Below, in pieces: positions 41,582 through 50,900 of a stretch of 64,000 nucleotides of DNA. Numbering within the stretch: position 1 is the first letter of the stretch; each line of letters opens with the position of its first letter. This DNA is from DASUVM01 sp963704675 (lineage in GTDB: Bacteria > Patescibacteriota > Saccharimonadia > Saccharimonadales > Saccharimonadaceae). The DNA lies in the NCBI GenBank assembly GCA_963704675.1, contig OY969928.1:1054001-1118000 (forward strand), in the 5' to 3' direction. The notes under the pieces were generated by a model. That model made no database searches and had not been told where the DNA came from. It worked only from the letters and a program-made list of their open reading frames with translations. A program made the position numbers and the translations under genes.

Positions 41582-41896
41582 CTAATTTCTCGGATGAAAA
41601 CCGGCTTGGCTGGCTTCTTCATCTGAGCAGAATAAATGAGTATCAAAGAGAGGGAGTCCGTAAGTTGACTCGCCGGGACGGGAGTAGCTATAGGCTGCCG
41701 CAAAGTTTGTCCCAATATAAGGCAGCCTACCCCCGCACTTGACGATAAATAATGGATACTGTGTATAGACTGAGATAAGTGGCACGAACAACGACACCCA
41801 ATAAGCTGCAATCCAAAACGCAATCCACTTTTGCCGCCTTAGTTTCTTCTCTTCATCTTCAATACTCAATTTTTTCAATGTTGATCTTCGATTCAT
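41582..41896 (-). CDS. Small membrane protein, twin of the 41213 gene
   Basis: The product has 104 residues from the ATG at 41896. TACAAT lies seven bases upstream of it, inside a longer in-frame extension to 41974 that I reject. Shared with its twin: RRQKWIAFWIAAYWVSLFVP, YTQYPLFIVKCGGRLPYIG, NFAAAYSYSRPGES and HLFCSDEEASQAGF. Differences concentrate in the first 15 residues. The pair is a tandem duplication next to the cysteine desulfurase gene, which is transcribed the other way; their promoters lie about 50 bp apart. Function unknown. Confidence 0.6.
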   Translation of the reverse strand: MNRRSTLKKLSIEDEEKKLRRQKWIAFWIAAYWVSLFVPLISVYTQYPLFIVKCGGRLPYIGTNFAAAYSYSRPGESTYGLPLFDTHLFCSDEEASQAGFHPRN

Positions 41897-41949
41897 ATGC
41901 CACATTGTAGCATTAAGATAGATCTCGTGACTGACAAAGGCGTTTATGG

Positions 41950-41955
41950 TATAAT
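41950..41955 (+). promoter_or_regulatory. -10 box, leaderless GTG start of the cysteine desulfurase gene
   Basis: TATAAT is followed by seven bases and then the GTG at 41963, the first codon of the recognisable protein. Confidence 0.5.
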
Positions 41956-41962
41956 AACAGTA

Positions 41963-43124
41963 GTGAAACCACAACCAATTTATTTAGATTCTGCTGCTGC
42001 GACCCCGCTTGATGAGCGGGTTTTTAGCGTTATGCGCCCATTTTTATTGGATGATTTTTATAATCCCTCAAGCGCTTATATGGCAGCGACGAAGGGTGCG
42101 GGCGGCATATGAAGAGGCTCGGCGTAAATTAGCGAGCCATTTAGGGGTAAAAGCTAACGAAGTTATCTTAACGGCAGGTGTGACTGAATCAACGAACATC
42201 GCTATTCACGGTGTTATGCGTCAATTTGCCGATGCACATATTGCCGTGAGTGCTATTGAGCATCAGGCGGTGCTTGAGACAGCAAAACAGTATGAACATA
42301 CCCTTATAACACCGGAACGTACTGGCCGTGTAACGCCCGAAGCCTTAAGAGCTGTAATCACCGACAAAACAGTGCTTGTGAGCGTTGGCTATGCCAATAG
42401 TGAGCTTGGTACTATGCAACCACTTCGTAAATTAACAGCCGTCATACAGCAGGTGCGCGAGGCACGGCGAAAAGCAGGTAATGCTTTGCCAATTTATTTC
42501 CACACCGACGCCAGCCAGGCGGCTGGTTTTGCCGATTTGCACATAGCAGGGCTCGGCGTTGATCTGTTAACGCTCAGTGCTTCAAAAATTTATGGTCCGA
42601 AACAAGTTGGCCTATTGTTTATAAAAACCGGCGTGCGGTTGCAGCCGTTTATGCATGGTGGCGGCCAAGAGGCTGGTGTGCGTTCGGGCACTGAAAACGT
42701 AGCGGGTGTTATTGGGTTCGCAAGTGCGCTTGAGTTGGCACAGGCTGAGCGCCATGCTCATAATGAGAAGCTGGTGAAACTTCGAAATACTTTTGAAGCG
42801 AAAATCAAACAGGCATTTCCAAAGGTTATGATAAATGGCGATTTACGCTCTCGTGCGCCGCATATTTCGAATTTGAGTTTTGCGGGCATCGACGCCGAAA
42901 CACTTCTATTTATGCTAGATGAGCGCGGTGTTATGGTAGCCACCGGCGCGGCTTGTGCGGCTAATAAAGGCACGGCTTCGCACGTGTTAGTAGCAATCGG
43001 GCTCAAAGAGGCGCTGGTACAGGGGAGTATTCGCTGTTCATTTAGTCATATGCTTGGGGGCGAAGATGTTAATCGGGCTGCCGAAGAAGTTATCGCGTGT
43101 GTAGAGCAGATGAGGGGCCGATGA
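41963..43124 (+). CDS. iscS: Cysteine desulfurase (IscS/NifS type), frameshifted near residue 45
   Basis: This PLP enzyme takes sulfur from cysteine for tRNA thiolation and Fe-S clusters. The frame from the GTG at 41963 gives the family start (QPIYLDSAAATPLDERV ... FYNPSSAYMAAT) and then runs into a TGA at 42110-42112. The +1 frame continues without loss as VRAAYEEARRKLASHLG. One base too many in the GGG run at 42094-42096 explains it. Later motifs are intact: VTESTNIAIHG, HTDASQAAG, SASKIYGPKQVG (PLP lysine), RSGTENVAG, and TGAACAANKG (catalytic Cys). The rest of the gene shows no decay and its stop overlaps the next gene, so a sequencing error or a recent mutation is most likely. mnmA downstream needs this enzyme. 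Confidence 0.85.
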
Positions 43125-43732
43125 TACCTGGTTTAAAAACGATTATCTTTTTAATTTTACTGGGCGCGGCGATATTTGGGCTGTATCAATTTACACATGT
43201 TAATGACTTAAAGCAATGTAGCTCTCAGCCAGATATAACTATAACGGGCTGCCAGAAGGCTGACGCCATCGTTGCAGTAAGTGGTGGCGATACGAACGCT
43301 CGCGCAAGAACGGCAATTGAGCTTTATCAAAATGGTTGGGCTGATAAAATTATTTTTTCAGGGGCAGCCAGGGATACAAGCGGGCCATCAAATGCTATGG
43401 CAATGCGTCAGCAAGCTTTAATTGCAGGTGTTCGCGCAGGAGATATTTATACCGATGAATTTGCTCAAAATACCAATCAAAACGCTTCGGGCGTGCTTGA
43501 GGTAGCAAAATTATATTCACTGAATAATATTATTTTGGTAACATCGCCATATCACCAGGCGCGTGCTTCGGTTATGTTTAACAAATCTTTTGATAGTTAT
43601 GGTACGGTGCGTAATTACTCAACATCATACGATAGTTCGTGGTCAGAGTTTTGGTGGGTGAGCCTCGGTGGTTGGGTAACGGTAATTGGTGAGCTCATCG
43701 GTACTCTTTTTGAGAAGGTGAGGCCGCTATGA
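43121..43732 (+). CDS. DUF218 (YdcF/SanA-like) membrane-anchored protein
   Basis: The product has 203 residues from the ATG at 43121, which overlaps the desulfurase stop (ATGA). One N-terminal membrane helix (IIFLILLGAAIFGLYQF) is followed by a DUF218 fold: DAIVAVSGGDTNARARTAIELYQ, KIIFSGAARD, TNQNASGVLEVAKLY, IILVTSPYHQARASVMF. In Gram-negative SanA/ElyC these conserved motifs are linked to envelope integrity and lipid-carrier handling; the biochemical activity is not settled. It is placed inside the desulfurase-mnmA operon with overlaps on both sides, a position unrelated to thiolation as far as known. Confidence 0.85.
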   Translation: MIPGLKTIIFLILLGAAIFGLYQFTHVNDLKQCSSQPDITITGCQKADAIVAVSGGDTNARARTAIELYQNGWADKIIFSGAARDTSGPSNAMAMRQQALIAGVRAGDIYTDEFAQNTNQNASGVLEVAKLYSLNNIILVTSPYHQARASVMFNKSFDSYGTVRNYSTSYDSSWSEFWWVSLGGWVTVIGELIGTLFEKVRPL

Positions 43733-45051
43733 AAGTTTACGTTGGCATGAGCGGTGGCGTTGATAGCTCGGTAGCGGCAGCACTGTTAAAAGAGCAGGGC
43801 CATGATGTAATCGGTGTTTATATGAAGAACTGGACGAAAGACTTGCCAGGCATGAAATGCCCGTGGGCTGAAGATTTGGCCGATGCTAAACGTGTGGCCG
43901 TACAGCTCGGTATTCCTTTTAAGGTGTTTGATTTTGAAGCTGAGTATAAACGTAGCGTTGTTAATTATATGATTAACGAATACAAAGCCGGCCGCACGCC
44001 AAACCCAGATATTATGTGTAATCAAGAGGTGAAGTTTAAGTTGTTTCTAGAAACTGCTCTTGAAGATGGCGCGGATATGATTGCGACGGGGCATTATGCA
44101 AGGGTTATGCATAGCACATCTTACTCCCAGCCTTCGGCACTGGGTCCTGTCGCTGCAGGCAAACCCCCCCATGGTGCTCGCAAGCTGCGCGCCATGGGTG
44201 CCCCTCCTTCCGCGCCACCCAGTAACAGTGCGCGAGATGGACTTATGTTTAACTTGGACTTTTCAAGTGCAGAGATACAGGGTGACACGGTAGACGGGGC
44301 ACCCGTCGCACGGAACGAAGTGAGTACGATGGGGAAGTTGTCTGGAGTGGCAGGACCCAGTCGCGAAGCGATTGCGGGAGATGAACTTACTGAAGCTGAA
44401 CTTCTTACCGGCGTAGATTCAATGAAGGATCAATCCTACTTCTTATACCGCGTTACCGAAAAAGCCCTGCGGCACACGCTGATGCCTGTCGGTGAATTCG
44501 AAAAATTAAAAATTCGCGAATTAGCAGCCGAAAGAGGCCTGATAACTGCTTCTAAAAAAGACTCTCAGGGCATTTGTTTTGTTGGTAAAGTCGGCATGAA
44601 AGAATTTCTAAGCCAATATGTCATGGCCGAGCCTGGCCCAATTATTGATGTGCGAACTAACAAAGAGATCGGCCAACACGACGGCGCAATCTTTTATACC
44701 ATTGGTCAACGCCAAGGTTTGGGTGTGGGCGGTGGCTTACCGTTCTATGTAATTGGCAAAGACATGGAGAAGAATATTGTTTATGTCACCACAAAACTTG
44801 ACGATGAACATCTTTGGAGTGAGAAATTAGAGCTAACCTCGCTTCACTGGATTAATAAACTGCCGAAAGTTGGCCAAGAATACCACGTGCGTAGTCGTTA
44901 CCGTGCCCGTTTAGTGCCGGCAACAGTTATGTTACTGGAAGATGGCCAGTTAACGCTCAAACTACAAATTGCTGAACGGGCTGTCACACCTGGACAATCA
45001 ACTGTTTTATATGATGGTGAGCGAGTTGTTGGTGGCGGTATTGTGATCTAG
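43729..45051 (+). CDS. mnmA: tRNA-specific 2-thiouridylase MnmA with an internal insertion
   Basis: MnmA makes 2-thiouridine at the wobble position 34 of tRNA-Lys, -Glu and -Gln, using sulfur relayed from cysteine desulfurase. The 440-residue protein has the PP-loop MSGGVDSSVAA (about 7-17), the catalytic Cys in PDIMCNQEVKF, ATGHYARV, DQSYFLYRV, the second Cys in SQGICFVGK, and IGQRQGLGVGG. Typical members have about 360 residues. The extra 80 or so residues lie at about 130-218, between ATGHYAR and DQSYF, and coincide with an imperfect inverted repeat at 44139-44361. The start overlaps the DUF218 gene by four bases. Confidence 0.93.
   Translation: MKVYVGMSGGVDSSVAAALLKEQGHDVIGVYMKNWTKDLPGMKCPWAEDLADAKRVAVQLGIPFKVFDFEAEYKRSVVNYMINEYKAGRTPNPDIMCNQEVKFKLFLETALEDGADMIATGHYARVMHSTSYSQPSALGPVAAGKPPHGARKLRAMGAPPSAPPSNSARDGLMFNLDFSSAEIQGDTVDGAPVARNEVSTMGKLSGVAGPSREAIAGDELTEAELLTGVDSMKDQSYFLYRVTEKALRHTLMPVGEFEKLKIRELAAERGLITASKKDSQGICFVGKVGMKEFLSQYVMAEPGPIIDVRTNKEIGQHDGAIFYTIGQRQGLGVGGGLPFYVIGKDMEKNIVYVTTKLDDEHLWSEKLELTSLHWINKLPKVGQEYHVRSRYRARLVPATVMLLEDGQLTLKLQIAERAVTPGQSTVLYDGERVVGGGIVI
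44139..44361 (+). repeat. Imperfect 223-bp inverted repeat inserted in frame in mnmA
   Basis: The ends ACTGGGTCCTG (44139-44149) and CAGGACCCAGT (44351-44361) are exact inverted copies. The arms continue to match imperfectly for about 80 bases each (for example GGGTGCCCC at about 44196 versus GGGGCACCC at 44297) around a loop of about 60 bases. The insert keeps the mnmA frame and has no stop. Its codons (Pro, Ala, Ser, Gly, Arg-rich) differ from the rest of the gene. This recalls the protein-coding palindromic elements of Rickettsia, and is absent from normal MnmA proteins. Confidence 0.7.
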
Positions 45052-45102
45052 AATGAGTTCTAAACTGTTATACTAAACGTAACTTTAAACAGGGACTCGT
45101 TT

Positions 45103-46293
45103 ATGGTTGGCCGAAGGTTTTCGCGCAAAACTAAAATCGTTACGTTATTAATTTTGAATGTAATTATTATCGTTAGCATTGCAATACTCACTGTTATCGC
45201 TTTGCAAAAGCCGCCTCAGACAACGAACCAGCCGACACAGGCGCAATCAGCCCCTAAAACACCCAAACCCAAGACACCAACATTGAAGAGTGAAGTTGTG
45301 ATGGCGGGTTTGAAAAATCCCTGGGACGTTGCTTTTTTACCCGATAAATCAATACTCGTAACTGAGCGGGGTGGTCGTTTGGTGCATCAAATTCCTGGCC
45401 AGCAAGCACATACACTTGCGCACATTGCTGATGTTCGAGCACGGGGTGAGGGTGGTCTCATGGGGCTTGAAGTTGATCGTGACTTCGCAAAAAATCGTTA
45501 TATCTATACGTGCTATGCTTCGCAAAGCGGTGATGTCCGGCTGGTGCGCTGGGCACTGGCAGATTCAGGCTTAACGAGTCGAAAAGATATCGTAACAGGG
45601 ATTCCGCTGAATCAAAGCGGCCGTCATTCTGGCTGTCGTGTCAAAATGGATGCAAATAAAGTGCTTTGGATTGGCACGGGCGATGCAGCGCAAGCTGCGC
45701 ATCCGCAAGATCCAAAGAGTCTCGGCGGTAAGATTTTGCGAATAACCCGCGAAGGCACAGCAGCGTCTGGCAACTTGGGCGGCCAGTTTGACCCGCGTAT
45801 TTATTCATATGGTCATCGCAATACCCAGGGCATTGCATTATTAAGTGAACCTCAAAGCGGCGTCGCTGGTTTAAGTATTGAACACGGCTCTTCGATTGAC
45901 GATGAAGTAAATAAGTTAATAAAGGGTAATTTTGGCTGGGATCCAACACCACCATATATTGAAAACGTTGCCATGACCGATAAAAAGAAGTATCCTGATG
46001 CGATCGAGGCCGTCTGGAGCTCTGGTGATTCCGCGATTGCGGTCTCGGGTGCAACATTCTTAACCGGTTCGCAGTGGAAGGCCTGGGAAGGTGCAGTTGC
46101 CATCGCTGTATTAAAAGGGCAACAGGTACGTCTGCAAACATATGACGACAACTTTACGCTGACGCATGACGAGGTGTTGTTGCAGGATCAATTCAGCCGT
46201 TTGCGCAGTGCAACGCTCGGTCTTGACGGTAATTTATATTTAACGACAGATAACAGTAGTAACGATCAGGTCATTCGCGTGGTGCCGCAGTAG
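45103..46293 (+). CDS. PQQ-type sugar dehydrogenase-like beta-propeller protein
   Basis: The product has 396 residues. An N-terminal membrane anchor (IVTLLILNVIIIVSIAILTVIAL) and a Pro/Thr/Lys-rich linker lead to a six-bladed propeller of the soluble glucose/aldose dehydrogenase (GSDH) family: LKNPWDVAFLPD, LVTERGGRL, GEGGLMGLEVD, RYIYTCYAS, GRHSGCRVKMD (catalytic His region), YSYGHRNTQGI, and LDGNLYLTTDNS. The usual HxGGRL is HSGCRV here. PQQ synthesis is unlikely in such an organism, so it may use scavenged cofactor or be a binding protein only. It has its own TATACT promoter (about 45069) and an AGGGACTCG leader. Confidence 0.8.
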   Translation: MVGRRFSRKTKIVTLLILNVIIIVSIAILTVIALQKPPQTTNQPTQAQSAPKTPKPKTPTLKSEVVMAGLKNPWDVAFLPDKSILVTERGGRLVHQIPGQQAHTLAHIADVRARGEGGLMGLEVDRDFAKNRYIYTCYASQSGDVRLVRWALADSGLTSRKDIVTGIPLNQSGRHSGCRVKMDANKVLWIGTGDAAQAAHPQDPKSLGGKILRITREGTAASGNLGGQFDPRIYSYGHRNTQGIALLSEPQSGVAGLSIEHGSSIDDEVNKLIKGNFGWDPTPPYIENVAMTDKKKYPDAIEAVWSSGDSAIAVSGATFLTGSQWKAWEGAVAIAVLKGQQVRLQTYDDNFTLTHDEVLLQDQFSRLRSATLGLDGNLYLTTDNSSNDQVIRVVPQ

Positions 46294-46389
46294 TTTGCTA
46301 CAATAAGCTTCGTTACGGGGTAATAAGCCGGGTGCTTGTAGGTGCCTACTTTTTGTTGTAATAAAAATAATACGATAAGATTTTTCAAC

Positions 46390-47916
46390 GTGGATAAACG
46401 ACCAGTAGAACGTGAAGCAGCTGTTTCAAATGAAGAAGATATAGAGAATCATATTGTCGTCTATCGAACTGCTGACGGCGAGTTAACGCTTCGGGATGGC
46501 TCTGTAGTTATTGATGACCCAGAGGTTATTGATATGCTGCTTGCTTCGCGTGATCAACCACTCATTGCCAATGAAATTCACAAGACAGGTGTAAGGTTAG
46601 GTCAAGAAACGGTTCAGCGTATCGGAGCGCTCGCCGCTAAACTTCATGAGATGTTTGAAGGCGAAGATATTGTACAAGCGGAGACACTGAATGGAAGCCG
46701 TAAAACAATGCAATATGCGCTCACGGCTGCTTTACGAGTTATTGATCAGCGAGAGAGATATGCCGAGGTTAAGTATAACCCTATAGAGCGAATAAGGCGC
46801 CAAGTTGAGCATATGCAGGCATATCAGCCAGAAACGAGATTATCTGTATTCAGTGGCCTCTTTAAAGAGTATAAAAATAACCGTCGTTTGTATAAGAAGC
46901 TAACAGAGCTTTACGCCGAAAACGTTCTCCCGAACATAGGGCGATTAGACGATTTTACGGTGCTTGGTGAACCGCCAAGTGCCGAGGAATCGAAGAAGTA
47001 TCTGTTAGAGCTTGAAATAGGTATCGTTACCTTTTTCGAGGGGAGAGATACTGCCGTGATCGAAGAGGCAGCGCTGAGAATGATCGAGGCATACTACAGC
47101 TTATTCTACCGGCATCACTGTCTTATTGCCGAATCTGCTATTCGCTTTCGGCACAACCTTACGGAATACCAAGAGCTTTGTCATGAGGGGAAGGTTGCAC
47201 TTTTTCAGCTTATATCTGATTATCTCTCTTATAAAACGACTATCGTTGACCAAGAAGAGTTTGGCGACAACAACGATAGCACCTCGCGGCCAAGTCGTTT
47301 CTTAAATGATGAGAGTACATTTACTGATCAGGCTAGGTTAGTTATTAAACAGGCTATGCGGCAGTTTAGTTGGTTTGAATCAAAGAAAGTAACTCCCAAA
47401 AAAATCGCCGAACATCGAAAAGCGATTGAAGAGTTGAGAGCACGATATAGCCACGCGTTGACCTTTAGGCAGATTGGCGCACAACTTGGCTTACGCGAAC
47501 ATGAGGTTGTCGAAGCTTTATTCGATGGCCGTCGTCCTCGCAATGAACCACCCCCAGCAGAAACAGAACAACGAGAGAGCATTGATGTATCGATGGAACA
47601 ATTTACATTTCAAGATGATATTGCCGAGCTTCTTAAACGAGACAACCTGACAGATCGTGAAAAAATAGTTATTAGTTTGCATTACGGAATTTTTATTGAT
47701 AGTTTGCGTGGTGCTGAGTTTATGCCAAAAAGTTCATTTATCTATCCGCAATCTGAAGAAGGTATGCCGGCAGGTCCGCTCAATACGCGCGAGTTGGGTG
47801 AGATTCTCGGCGTAAGGTTTGATACTGTCAGGGCGATGCTCCATGTGGGATTGAAAGCGTGTAAGGACCACCTTCAATCTCAAGGGTTTGAATCATTTGA
47901 TGACTTGTTGATGTAA
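46390..47916 (+). CDS. Divergent sigma-70-like protein
   Basis: From the GTG at 46390 the product has 508 residues; a GTG at 46342 would add 16. No Shine-Dalgarno is visible. The middle (about 255-295) resembles sigma region 2: an AESAIRFRHNLTEYQ helix, then LCHEGKVALFQLISDYLSY, in the place of the DLIQEGNxGLxxAxxxFD core. About 375-395 shows a first helix-turn-helix (LTFRQIGAQLGLREHEVVEAL). The C-terminus resembles region 4: LTDREKIVISLHYGI, then, after a loop, NTRELGEILGVRFDTVRAMLHVGL. Long unmatched helical parts separate these pieces. Its stop overlaps the start of the WhiB-like giant gene by one base, so the two are co-translated. A role in transcription initiation is inferred; the target promoters are unknown. 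Confidence 0.65.
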   Translation: MDKRPVEREAAVSNEEDIENHIVVYRTADGELTLRDGSVVIDDPEVIDMLLASRDQPLIANEIHKTGVRLGQETVQRIGALAAKLHEMFEGEDIVQAETLNGSRKTMQYALTAALRVIDQRERYAEVKYNPIERIRRQVEHMQAYQPETRLSVFSGLFKEYKNNRRLYKKLTELYAENVLPNIGRLDDFTVLGEPPSAEESKKYLLELEIGIVTFFEGRDTAVIEEAALRMIEAYYSLFYRHHCLIAESAIRFRHNLTEYQELCHEGKVALFQLISDYLSYKTTIVDQEEFGDNNDSTSRPSRFLNDESTFTDQARLVIKQAMRQFSWFESKKVTPKKIAEHRKAIEELRARYSHALTFRQIGAQLGLREHEVVEALFDGRRPRNEPPPAETEQRESIDVSMEQFTFQDDIAELLKRDNLTDREKIVISLHYGIFIDSLRGAEFMPKSSFIYPQSEEGMPAGPLNTRELGEILGVRFDTVRAMLHVGLKACKDHLQSQGFESFDDLLM

Positions 47917-50900
47917 TGAATACAATACGCGACTTTATGCCGGGTGAGTGCACTTTGGGACCTGAAGCGGCAGCGTTTGAAGCGGTTGACCACGCGCAAA
48001 CCATAACACCCGATCTTCGGCAAAGAATTGAAATTGCAAGGCTCGCTTGCCTGGGATGTGAACAGTTGGAAAAGTGCCGAGAGCAGATAAGTGGTATTAA
48101 AGATGTATTGAGCGCGCGTGCCGAGGGTTCGCAATTTGTCATCGGCGGCGAAGTTGCCGATCGCGTCGAACCGAAGGAGACAGACCAAGCCTTAAACGAA
48201 CCTAATTTTGTTTTTGATCTTGCGCGGGTGCCCGATAATCCACGACAGCAGCTTGAACTTGTACGTCAAGGATTCCGTAGCGCACAACTTAGAGGATCGG
48301 CGAACATGCCCAGACATTATAAACAGGTGAATGATCGTTTATATGAGCGGCTCATAGATGCTGAGCCGGAACTGGACGAGACAGATCGTCAAGAGATCGC
48401 CAAAACAGTAGCTTATTTTGCGTTACAGTACCGTATTGCACAGAACCACATATTGCCTTCACAGCAGCGAAGCAAGGCGAAGCTAACCGAAGCTGAATTG
48501 AGTAACTTTGAAGCATTACAAGATATATTTGCTGACGATGTGCAGGCGCTCCAGGCAATGAATATGATTCAACCAATAAAAGTGGCTCGATTACATAAAC
48601 CAGAATTTTATGCGCATATTATGGAGAAGTATGGAAACAGTTATGACGTAACGCCAGGCTATATTCGATCAATGTGTACTCTTGTGCTCGATCCTCTGGC
48701 AAAAGTAAAGGAAGCTATTGCCAAAAACCGTCAACTTAAAGAAGCGGCAAACACTGGTGAATTAGATGAATCTGATTTAGCGGCAATTAATGCAGGCGGT
48801 ACCTACGTCGTCAGGGCTAAAACGGTGCGCCGAGAAAAGTTACTCAATTTTACTCGTATCCCAGAGGCAAGCCCATACATTCAAATTATTGCCAAAAAAA
48901 ATATATCCGACCACAAGACAGAAGTAAAAAATCTATACAAACGTATCCGCACATTACAAACACTTCACCCTGATGTAGAAGTTATTGCTTTAGCTGCCAT
49001 AGCTTATCATCAAGAAGATCCTGAACATGCGGTACAGGTCTTTAAGACTACCTTTGAAAGCCTTCAGCAAAAATACGAGGGGCACGGAGATCTTAGTAAG
49101 AAGAAACTGCAAAAACTTGCCTTTGAAAACATAGAACTATCGAAGGCTGAAACAGCCACGGAGGCATACTTAAGCAGGCTACAAGTCATAAAAGACGTCA
49201 GCTCCCAGGCAGGAATTAAGATAACGGATGTATTTGCGCGGGCTTATGCGTTTGACTTTACGCAGGAGCGAGAAATAGATGCACAAACTGTTGCATATGA
49301 ATTTAAAAAATATCGTCTTTTAAGACCAAAACACCTACGGTTACTAGAGGGATGGATGCGAGAAAAGATAGCGCAATTTTATGAAGAAGATACGTTCATG
49401 GAGGTTGCCGAGAATCTCACTACTTTTTTAAGGCGAGGCTATCTTAAACCGGTATTTTCTATCGAAGAGACGCCTTCTATGTCTCGCAATCATATCGACT
49501 CAAAAAAAGGAAGGTACCTGACCTGGAACGAGGATTTCTCGGCTTTTACCGCAGAAGAGCAAAAAGCCATTCTTTTCGCATCACACTTAGATCAGTTAGT
49601 TTTGGGCACGGAAGTTGACGAAGAAAAACTCAAGATACATTTTGCGACAGATAATATAAGGCGCTACGTAGCTGAAAGGCTGCTGCCAAATACACTGGCG
49701 GAATCGGTTGATTTAAAAGACGAAACAAGCATATTAAGTTTACTTCGGCGATCCGTCAAAGATTATCCTAAACGTACCAGGCTCAAAAAGCCGCAAGAAA
49801 AACTGTTGAACGATGCCGCTCAGGAAGTATTGGCAACGCTTAAAGATGAAGGCTTGGAGGGCCATGATGTTGGTAGTCGCGAATGCACTCATAACATACG
49901 ATTACTACTACTTCAGCTTGCGTTTCAATCATCTTCAAAGTTAAAGAATAAGCAACTTGTTGCAAATGTGACACGTGCATATCTAAGTGATGTATCTCGA
50001 GTTCAAGCAAATGGTTTACGTGAGGCGTATACTATCGCACGAGGCTATGGTGCTGATTTTTGTAACTACTTCGTAGCACTTGGGGATGGTCGGAATTACC
50101 TTACAAAAGGCCGCGCTAACACCCTCTTAAGATCGCTAGCGACGCAGGCAACGCTAGAGCTTCGTAAATTCCAGGGGGTAATGCGAGAATCCAAGCCGCT
50201 TTTTGAGGAACGCAGTATTAAATCAGGCTACCTCGCACATGTCTCATTTACATACCGTGACGATGCTCAAAAGGTGAAAGATACGATACATGAATACGAT
50301 GATGTTATAGAAACGTTTGGTAGCAATAGTACGGTGAATACTGCAACTATTCATTCTTTTTGCTTTATTCAACTCAAGAAAAACGTAACCGAGGAGGTGC
50401 GTGAATGGTTAGATACGATCAATAACCTCGACCCACTCTACAAGCAGAAACTTGAGGTGCAGAATATCAAGCAGGTTGCGCGATTCAGACGAGGCGAGGA
50501 ACTTATTGATGATTTGAATACTCGAATAAAAGAAGTTGATACTATCTTGGAAGAATATAAAATCCGGCCTCATCCTGCTGTCGACAGAAGCGTTATCGAA
50601 TACGCAGTATTTAGAAGCTCTCAACCAAGGAAATGGCTAAAAGACGAATATTTCGTGCGTTGGAGTTATGTGCAAAGACAAGTAGATACGAGCGACATAC
50701 CATTTCCCGTCTTGCGTCGCTTAGTTCTTTTACATGCCAACGCACCCTTGAGCGCTGTAAATATATACAGAAGAATATGCCGAGATTACGAGGGAGACAA
50801 ACATATCGATCAGCCGACGATCGAGAGAGCTGTTAACTGGGATTTGAGCCGCGCTGGAGCTGTATTAAAAAGGACGAGAGCATTCCTTGTCAAACAGGCA

